Below are positions 1 to 5,437 of a stretch of DNA of 7,617 bases, piece after piece. The notes under the pieces are model-generated. The model did no database searches. It worked only from the letters and a program-made list of their open reading frames with translations, and was not told the DNA's origin. How positions within the stretch are numbered: position 1 is the stretch's first letter; the number at the start of each line of letters is the position of its first letter. The stretch is from Chloroflexota bacterium (lineage in GTDB: Bacteria > Chloroflexota > Anaerolineae > Promineifilales > Promineifilaceae). Both the position numbers and the translations under genes were made by a program. The stretch is taken from assembly GCA_003519205.1 (NCBI GenBank), contig DOXE01000032.1:1-7617 (forward strand). The letters run 5' to 3'.

Positions 1-831
1 AATTGACTGACGGTGAGCAATTGGCTCACCAAACTGGACACGATTTTTTGCGTAGTCACAGGCATAAACGCAACCTGCCTTTGCTAATCCTACGGCTGCC
101 GCACCCAGGGCAACCCGATGGTGATTGAGGATAAGATCAAAATCAAGACTTTCCTCTCTGCCAAGTTTATTCTCTATTGGTACATGGCAATCCACTAGAG
201 ATAGAGAATAAGTCGGCAGCGCCCGAATCCCCATTAGTTTCTCTCGCTCACCAACTTCAAGCCCTGGTGAATCGCCCGGTACAAGAAATCCTTGAGTATG
301 GCCGTTTTCATTGGCATAGATGAGGATTGTATCGGCCGAATTTGCCATGGGGACATAGGACTTTACCCCATTTAAGGTGTAGCCATCTGTACATCGCTGA
401 GCAGTAGTTGTTAATTCTCGGGGATCAAACAAGACATTCGGTTCCGTTAATGCAGCCGTCACGTGAGGTGGAAACTCAACACAAAAAGAGGGTAAGTACT
501 TGGCTTTCTGATCCTCGCTACCAGCTAGCATAATAGGCAAAGCCACCAATCCCGGAGAGGCTATGCTCAGAGAAAGAGCCAGATCTCCATAGGCAAAAGC
601 TTCCATCGCCAGAGCGCCTGTAACGGCCGAATATTCGCCAAAGCCGCCATATTCCTCTGGAATGCTGGAGGGTAAGAGGCCAAAATCCCATCCTGCCTTT
701 ACCAAATCTTCCGGCAATTGGCCCTCTTCATCTGCATCACGGTATGCTTTGTTAACCATATTGGCAGTATATCGATCGATAGAATCAACCAACATCTTCT
801 GTTCTTCGTCAAGTTCGAGGTCAAACATCAT
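1..831 (-). CDS. Acyl-CoA dehydrogenase, N-terminal 277 residues (cut by window edge)
   Basis: The frame is open from ATG 831 to the window edge, so only the N-terminal and middle domains are present; the catalytic Glu and C-terminal helical domain lie outside. Family members are flavoproteins that oxidise acyl-CoA to enoyl-CoA and pass electrons to ETF. Supporting motifs: an EEYGGFG stretch near residues 59-65 in the helical N-terminal domain, ALTEP at 127-131 opening the flavin/substrate-binding beta domain, a LMGIRALPT segment at 199-207, and NRVQFGEPIAHRQ at 263-275, matching the family's RxQFGxPI signature. The usual TEPxAGSD loop reads TEPNVLFD here, which is atypical. Two ATGs are adjacent (831 and 828); AAGGA at 839-843 lies 7 nt upstream of 831, supporting that start. 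It follows folKP by 26 bp and is probably cotranscribed. The family is secure; substrate cannot be deduced. Confidence 0.9.
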   Translation of the reverse strand, partial: MMFDLELDEEQKMLVDSIDRYTANMVNKAYRDADEEGQLPEDLVKAGWDFGLLPSSIPEEYGGFGEYSAVTGALAMEAFAYGDLALSLSIASPGLVALPIMLAGSEDQKAKYLPSFCVEFPPHVTAALTEPNVLFDPRELTTTAQRCTDGYTLNGVKSYVPMANSADTILIYANENGHTQGFLVPGDSPGLEVGEREKLMGIRALPTYSLSLVDCHVPIENKLGREESLDFDLILNHHRVALGAAAVGLAKAGCVYACDYAKNRVQFGEPIAHRQSI

Positions 832-857
832 CTATGATTCCTTAATGAAAATAAGTC

Positions 858-2213
858 TCAGCGTAAGATGGCATCAGCCATTCGAGCTACCCGGACCATT
901 TCTTTGACATCATGCACACGGACGACGTCCGCTCCTCTGTCGATGGCAATGGTTATCGCTGCGGCTGTGCCTTCCAATCTTTCCTCAGGTGGTAAATTGA
1001 GGGTATAACCGATGAACGATTTACGAGAAGGTCCAACCAGGATTGGATAACCCAATTCTTTCAGAGAATCAAGACCTTTCAACAACGCCAGATTTTGCTC
1101 CACTGTCTTTCCAAAACCTATACCAGGATCAATGATTATCTGCTGTTCATCAACATGATGACTGGCGGCGATATCAATGCTTTGTTTCAACTCTTGGGCA
1201 ATATCCTCCAAAAGGTTACGATAATCTACTCCGATATAACGCCCACCGAGTCGCGCTTGTTGGTCAACATTTTTTGGCTTGCTTCGATTGTGCATAATCA
1301 CCATCGGGCAGCCTCTATCAGCAACCAGTTCAGCCAAATCAGGGTCCATCCTCAATCCCCAGACATCATTTACCCAATCGGCTCCAGCTTGTAAAGCGGC
1401 TTTCGCGACGGATGCACGATAAGTATCGACAGATAATGGCACATCCACGTGCGGCCTCACTGCCTCTATCACTGGTACGACCCTGGCCGTTTCCTCTTCG
1501 GTAGAAATCGGTAAACTACCTGGGCGTGTGCTTTCACCTCCGATGTCGATGATGTCGGCACCATCTACCACGAACCCTATGGCTTTTTTAACCGTTGCTT
1601 CAATCCAGTCCTGATCTACCAGAAGCCCATCACCTGAGAAGCTATCCGGTGTAACGTTTAAGATGCCCATTACGTAGGTTTTTATGCCCCATGTGAACTT
1701 TATGGGTCTCCGCAACATCGCCTCAGATATTGACAAACGTTTGACAGTGGTAAGATCGACATCCAGCAACATTTCAGAAATCGACTGGCCATTCTGGGGA
1801 TGTACAAAATCGGGTGCAATATCGGCAAGTGGTGCTAGAACAAAAGCTCGAAGTGCCATTTGAGGATGGGGCAACTGTAAATTGGCATCATCTATGATTT
1901 GATCACCATATAAGATTAGGTCGATATCGATTAATCGCGGTCCCCAGTGAGAACCCGGCTGACGGCCTAATTGGCGTTCTATTTCCTTACATGAATTTAG
2001 AAGTTCATGTGGTTGAAGTTTGGTCTGACCCGCGAGACAAGCATTAAGAAAATCTGGCTGATCGGTCATCCCCCACGGGGCGGTCTCATAAATTGGCGAT
2101 ATTGACTCAACCGCTAACACCCCACCCAATGCATCAACAGCCTGCTGTAAATTTTCTCGCCGCTGACCTAAGTTTGTGCCAATGGATAAGAAAACCCGGC
2201 TCGACTTACTCAA
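858..2213 (-). CDS. folKP: Bifunctional HPPK-dihydropteroate synthase (FolK-FolP fusion)
   Basis: This 451-residue cytosolic protein would catalyse two consecutive folate steps: pyrophosphorylation of 6-hydroxymethyl-dihydropterin, then condensation with p-aminobenzoate. Residues 1-152 are HPPK: E79, R84, WGPR at 90-93, metal-binding D96 and D98, H116 and R122 are present. Residues 170-451 are DHPS: MGILNVTPDSFS at 182-193, GGESTRPG at 225-232, SVDT with D263, N282, DPGIGFGK at 362-369, GPSRKSF at 394-400 and RVHDV at 432-436, so the DHPS active site looks complete. No stop separates the domains; about 18 residues link them. The start is TTG: the HPPK first strand (RVFLSIGTNLG) begins at residue 6, no ATG occurs before residue 49, an in-frame TAG lies eight codons upstream, and AAGGA at 2219-2223 is 5 nt away. 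Expression probably comes from the promoter at 2261-2289. Confidence 0.95.
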   Translation of the reverse strand: MSKSSRVFLSIGTNLGQRRENLQQAVDALGGVLAVESISPIYETAPWGMTDQPDFLNACLAGQTKLQPHELLNSCKEIERQLGRQPGSHWGPRLIDIDLILYGDQIIDDANLQLPHPQMALRAFVLAPLADIAPDFVHPQNGQSISEMLLDVDLTTVKRLSISEAMLRRPIKFTWGIKTYVMGILNVTPDSFSGDGLLVDQDWIEATVKKAIGFVVDGADIIDIGGESTRPGSLPISTEEETARVVPVIEAVRPHVDVPLSVDTYRASVAKAALQAGADWVNDVWGLRMDPDLAELVADRGCPMVIMHNRSKPKNVDQQARLGGRYIGVDYRNLLEDIAQELKQSIDIAASHHVDEQQIIIDPGIGFGKTVEQNLALLKGLDSLKELGYPILVGPSRKSFIGYTLNLPPEERLEGTAAAITIAIDRGADVVRVHDVKEMVRVARMADAILR

Positions 2214-2223
2214 AATCTTCCTT
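2214..2223 (-). promoter_or_regulatory. Shine-Dalgarno fixing the TTG start of folKP
   Basis: On the minus strand GGGAAGGAAGATT immediately precedes TTG 2213. AAGGA (2219-2223) sits 5 nt from the start codon. It decides the start, because there is no ATG for the first 48 codons and the HPPK fold would be cut by a later start. Confidence 0.7.
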
Positions 2224-2260
2224 CCCAGCGACTTCTATGACGCACTGCGTTATTTCATTT

Positions 2261-2289
2261 ACTATAACATGGCGTATCATGAGTGTCAA
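2261..2289 (-). promoter_or_regulatory. Sigma-70-type promoter of folKP
   Basis: On the minus strand a perfect TTGACA (2284-2289) is followed after exactly 17 nt by TATAGT (2261-2266), one mismatch from the consensus -10. Transcription would begin near 2254, giving a leader of about 40 nt before TTG 2213. This is the best promoter match in the window and would also serve the downstream acyl-CoA dehydrogenase gene. Confidence 0.75.
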
Positions 2290-2310
2290 GACGACAATCA
2301 CAGGCGCGTT

Positions 2311-2319
2311 TGATATACT
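2311..2319 (+). promoter_or_regulatory. Extended -10 promoter candidate for the M23 peptidase gene
   Basis: TGATATACT contains the extended -10 pattern TG-N-TATACT. No good -35 lies 16-18 nt upstream, which is tolerable for extended -10 promoters. The start would be about 2326, only about 16 nt before ATG 2342. It lies just upstream of the folKP promoter on the opposite strand, so the two genes would be transcribed divergently from one 128-bp gap. Confidence 0.45.
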
Positions 2320-2341
2320 GTTAACGGCTGAAGCCCCACTG

Positions 2342-3616
2342 ATGATGAATAAGTATCAAAGAGCTGGCTATCTCTTTCGAATTTCAATACGATTGCTGTG
2401 GCTAGTATTTCTAGCATTGATAAATCCGGTAGTTGCTCAAGAAGAGCTCCCGATAATTAATCACATCGTCCAGCCCGGTGATACTTGGCCAGCCTTGGCC
2501 TGGCGTTTTGGCATGGACGAATCAGATATTCGATCGGCCAATTTTCACATTAATGCACAACGACAACCTGTGATAGGCAGTGGGGTCATCATTCCGAATT
2601 CTACCGGGGTCGAACGAACCGGTAAGATGCTAAATGTTAATAATGGAGGGCTCTTACAACAAGCGATAATTCATAATTCGAATGTTTGGTTGTTGTCCCT
2701 ATTGAACGATCACTCACACCCCTACCGCCCATTGTTATACCGGCCGATTTTTATCCCGGTAGGACAGGACCCCCCTAGACAATATCCTGAAGGATTTTCG
2801 TCCCTTGAATTATCAAGCATCCCTTCGCAACCGGGCCAAGGATTGGCGATTCGAGCTCAATTAAAAGAGGAACTGGTTATAAAAACTTCTTATTTTCACC
2901 TACCGGTAAACACATTTGTCAAGGATCATCGGTTGATCGGCATCTTCGGGACAGGGGCGTTTTTTAAAGAAGGCGATCACGAATTGTCCATTCTTCCAGA
3001 GAATGGTCCCCTTTGGTCGCAACCTTGGAGGATGGTGCCCGGAGAATGGACATTTGAGGATATCACCTTGACTGGAGAGGCCGCCGCCATAGATGCTGAA
3101 TCCATCAAGCTTGAGCGGGAACGATTAGCAGCGATATGGAATCAAGCTCAAGGGCTTCCCTTATGGAATTCACCATTCCAACAACCAATCGAGGAATATT
3201 TGAGTAACAGCTCCGACTATGGCGCGCGTCGGTCCTATAACGGTGGTCCCTACCAAAGCTACCATGAGGGGGTAGATTTCAGCGCTTATGGCGGAACCCC
3301 TGTATATTCACCGGCCGAAGGAACCATTGTCTTAGCTGAGAGGCTCTTTGTTCGAGGTGGAGCCGTTTTAATCGATCATGGTTTTGGGATATTCAGCGGG
3401 GTTTATCACTTGTCGGAAGTTCTCGTCCAACCTGGCCAAGATGTCGATAAAGGCGAGATGGTAGGTAAAGTGGGTTCGACCGGGCTGTCTACTGGCAACC
3501 ACCTACACTGGGATATGTTAATTGGCGGAACATGGATCGATGCTGAAGAATGGCTGGTATCAAACCTTGCCTGTTGGATCCTGGATGGTTGGGATCAACC
3601 CTGTCTTGTTGAATGA
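2342..3616 (+). CDS. Secreted LysM / M23-family metallopeptidase
   Basis: A 424-residue exported protein, likely a peptidoglycan endopeptidase or a LytM-type hydrolase regulator. Residues 1-32 form a signal peptide (basic N-terminus, hydrophobic 18-30, likely cleavage after VVA before QEE). Residues 39-86 are LysM-like (HIVQPGDTW, ending in VIIPN); residues 104-139 look like a weaker second copy (ending in IFIP). Residues 155-250 are beta-rich, probably Ig-like, with no motif I can name. Residues 300-405 are the M23 domain with all zinc and catalytic residues: H308 and D312 (HEGVD), H356 (YHLS), and H387/H389 in GNHLH. The frame stays open back to 2093, but that part overlaps folKP antisense; the signal peptide places the start at ATG 2342 (or 2345). 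No clear Shine-Dalgarno is visible. It ends 31 bp from the convergent DUF423 gene with no obvious terminator between. Confidence 0.9.
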   Translation: MMNKYQRAGYLFRISIRLLWLVFLALINPVVAQEELPIINHIVQPGDTWPALAWRFGMDESDIRSANFHINAQRQPVIGSGVIIPNSTGVERTGKMLNVNNGGLLQQAIIHNSNVWLLSLLNDHSHPYRPLLYRPIFIPVGQDPPRQYPEGFSSLELSSIPSQPGQGLAIRAQLKEELVIKTSYFHLPVNTFVKDHRLIGIFGTGAFFKEGDHELSILPENGPLWSQPWRMVPGEWTFEDITLTGEAAAIDAESIKLERERLAAIWNQAQGLPLWNSPFQQPIEEYLSNSSDYGARRSYNGGPYQSYHEGVDFSAYGGTPVYSPAEGTIVLAERLFVRGGAVLIDHGFGIFSGVYHLSEVLVQPGQDVDKGEMVGKVGSTGLSTGNHLHWDMLIGGTWIDAEEWLVSNLACWILDGWDQPCLVE

Positions 3617-3647
3617 TCCATCAACATGTCCAACTTCAGAACAATCC

Positions 3648-4025
3648 TTAGCTACCGCGCCAGGCTGCCAGCAAGAGAAACAACCAGCCAGCCAGGAAGG
3701 CGATTCCCCCAATTGGTGTAATAGCACCTAGCCATCTTATACCGGTTATGCTTAACAAGTATAGCGTTCCCGAAAAAATAACGACGCCGGCAATAAAGAG
3801 ATATCCGGACCAATTCGTTAAGGTGCCGGGCCATCTTGTCGCAGACCAGGCTACCGCAAATAGAGCTAGTCCATGAGTCAATTGATATCTAACAGCCGTC
3901 TGGAAGGTTGCTTCTAATTCCGGATACCTTGTGAAATGATTGCTAAGTCCATGTGCCCCAAACGCTCCGGCTGCCACGCCCACAAACATAACCACGGAAG
4001 CAATGATTGTAAAAATACGGTCCAT
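3648..4025 (-). CDS. DUF423 family small membrane protein
   Basis: A 125-residue inner-membrane protein of the DUF423 (YgdD-like) family, of unknown function. Four hydrophobic segments are visible at about 5-25, 45-62, 72-92 and 98-121. Family signatures are GAFGAHGL at 20-27, a VRYQLTHGLAL segment at 45-55, FSGTLYLL at 84-91 and AITPIGGIAFLAGW at 101-114. Length is typical of the family (about 120-130). ATG 4025 has AAAGGG at 4034-4039, 8 nt upstream. It lies 57 bp downstream of coaBC on the same strand and is probably cotranscribed with it. Confidence 0.9.
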   Translation of the reverse strand: MDRIFTIIASVVMFVGVAAGAFGAHGLSNHFTRYPELEATFQTAVRYQLTHGLALFAVAWSATRWPGTLTNWSGYLFIAGVVIFSGTLYLLSITGIRWLGAITPIGGIAFLAGWLFLLLAAWRGS

Positions 4026-4082
4026 AAGATTTTCCCTTTAGCAACTTACCAATCGAAAAAGTGGAATGGGGACTTTCCCTAA

Positions 4083-5315
4083 TCAATGACCGGAATTATG
4101 ACCTCTCAATTTATTAGCCACAGCCCTAACAATATATTCGGCGATTTCCGATTTGCTTAACAACGGAAATTCTTCGCTGTTACCAGCAGCATCAACCAAT
4201 AACACCCGGTTCGTATCTACCGCAAATCCAGCATCCTCAGAAGTGACGTCATTAATGGCAATAAAGTCCAGTCCCTTCTGTTTGAGCTTTTCCAGGCCGG
4301 CTTGCAGCACATTCTCGGTTTCGGCTGCAAACCCAAGGGTGATGGCCGGCCTCCCCGTTCTCTCTTTGTGTTTTAACACTTCTTCTAGTATGTCTGGATT
4401 TTTTACCAGTTCGACTGATAATGTGTTTGTATTCCCTTTTTTAATCTTCTGGACCGACGCCGACAGAGGTCTGAAGTCTGAAACGGCGGCCGACATTAAC
4501 AATATATCGGCATCCTGAACAGCATTTAGAACGGCATCTTTCATTTCCTCGGCTGTGCGAATAGAGATGTGTTCGGTGCCGATAGGAATGGATTCTTGTA
4601 CAGGTCCCGTGATAAGTATAACTTGAGCACCCATATCCAAAGCCGCTTGAGCCAAAGCAACCCCTTGTTTTCCGCTTGATCGGTTCGTTAAAAAGCGCAC
4701 AGGATCCAGGGGCTCCTGGGTAGGACCGGCTGTTACGACCACATGCTTATTTTTTAGGCTTCCACCTCTTCCCAATATGAAACGGATATGCCCGATTAAC
4801 TCGGTTGGTTCAACCATGCGCCCTTTTCCTACCAAGCCTGAAGCCATACGGCCGGAAACTGGACCGGCAAAGACTACACCCCGTTCAAGAAGAAGGTTCA
4901 TATTGGCCTGGTTTGTTACGCTTTCAAACATCGCTCCATCCATGGCTGGGGCAATTAGTACTGGACTTCTCGCTGCCAGCGCCGTGACAGTAAGAAGATT
5001 ATCGGCCAATCCATGAGCCAGTTTGGCGATGGTATTGGCAGTTGCCGGTGCCACCACAAAAAGATCTGCACTCTCGCCTAATCGCACATGTTGGATGTGA
5101 TCTTCTAAATCCCACATATCAGAATAGGCTTTCCGGCCGGTAACTGACTGGAAACTCAGCGTGCTTACAAACTTTTGGGCCGACTCGGTGATTATTACAT
5201 CTACTAACGCCCCTGCTTGCGTAAGTTTTGATGCGAGATCAATGGCTTTATAACAGGCAATAGAACCGGTGACACCCAACAAGATTCGCTTTTCTTTTAG
5301 TATCGAAACGAACAT
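4083..5315 (-). CDS. coaBC: Bifunctional phosphopantothenoylcysteine decarboxylase / phosphopantothenate-cysteine ligase
   Basis: This 410-residue cytosolic flavoprotein carries two steps of coenzyme A synthesis. The CoaC half (1-185) has GVTGSIACYKA at 14-24, catalytic H76 and APATANTIAKL at 89-99. The CoaB half (190-410) has AGPTQEPLDPVRF at 196-208, N211 in TNRSSGKQG, K290 in QKIKK, NPDIL at 306-310, GFAAETEN at 328-335 and NDVTSEDAGF at 355-364. Numbering from ATG 5315 runs one ahead of E. coli Dfp at H75, N125, C158, N210 and K289, which strongly supports this start; the frame stays open upstream to 5450, but those 45 codons match nothing in the family and contain the candidate promoter. 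Two CoaC positions differ from E. coli: the PAMN Asn is D126 and the ACG Cys is S159. DUF423 follows 57 bp downstream. Confidence 0.95.
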   Translation of the reverse strand: MFVSILKEKRILLGVTGSIACYKAIDLASKLTQAGALVDVIITESAQKFVSTLSFQSVTGRKAYSDMWDLEDHIQHVRLGESADLFVVAPATANTIAKLAHGLADNLLTVTALAARSPVLIAPAMDGAMFESVTNQANMNLLLERGVVFAGPVSGRMASGLVGKGRMVEPTELIGHIRFILGRGGSLKNKHVVVTAGPTQEPLDPVRFLTNRSSGKQGVALAQAALDMGAQVILITGPVQESIPIGTEHISIRTAEEMKDAVLNAVQDADILLMSAAVSDFRPLSASVQKIKKGNTNTLSVELVKNPDILEEVLKHKERTGRPAITLGFAAETENVLQAGLEKLKQKGLDFIAINDVTSEDAGFAVDTNRVLLVDAAGNSEEFPLLSKSEIAEYIVRAVANKLRGHNSGH

Positions 5316-5391
5316 ATCTCTAGTGTATGCCAAAGCCTGTGACTTACAAGGATCTACATATAGAGTGAGACTAACCCAACCAACTATATCG

Positions 5392-5399
5392 AGTATAAT
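5392..5399. promoter_or_regulatory. Overlapping divergent -10 boxes (coaBC and cytochrome fusion gene)
   Basis: Plus-strand TATAAT (5394-5399) is a perfect -10 about 39 nt before ATG 5438. On the minus strand TATACT (5392-5397) shares its four central bases, and TTGTGC (5414-5419) lies 16 nt upstream as a weak -35 for coaBC, giving a leader of about 70 nt. No convincing -35 serves the plus direction. The region 5355-5410 is AT-rich with further -10-like hexamers, so assignment of individual boxes is uncertain. Confidence 0.45.
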
Positions 5400-5437
5400 T
5401 TGTTTGTGTATTCGCACAACACGAACCATCATCACTA

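Noticed and set aside
2093..2341. Open reading frame upstream of the M23 peptidase start
   Set aside because: It lies antisense to the HPPK coding start and both promoters, and would put 83 unrelated residues before a clear signal peptide.
3617..3647. Possible bidirectional terminator between the convergent M23 and DUF423 genes
   Set aside because: No GC-rich inverted repeat or T-run is visible in these 31 bases.
4064..4076. GGGGACTTTCC, identical to a eukaryotic NF-kB site
   Set aside because: The context is bacterial; an 11-base match is chance.
4040..4082. Imperfect hairpin with a T-run in the coaBC-DUF423 gap (minus strand AAAGT/ACTTT then T)
   Set aside because: The stem is only about 5 A/T-rich pairs with a 9-nt loop; too weak to call a terminator between two probably cotranscribed genes.
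4153..5016. Plus-strand frames opposite coaBC
   Set aside because: They are antisense to a gene with fully conserved motifs and show no domain or start signal of their own.
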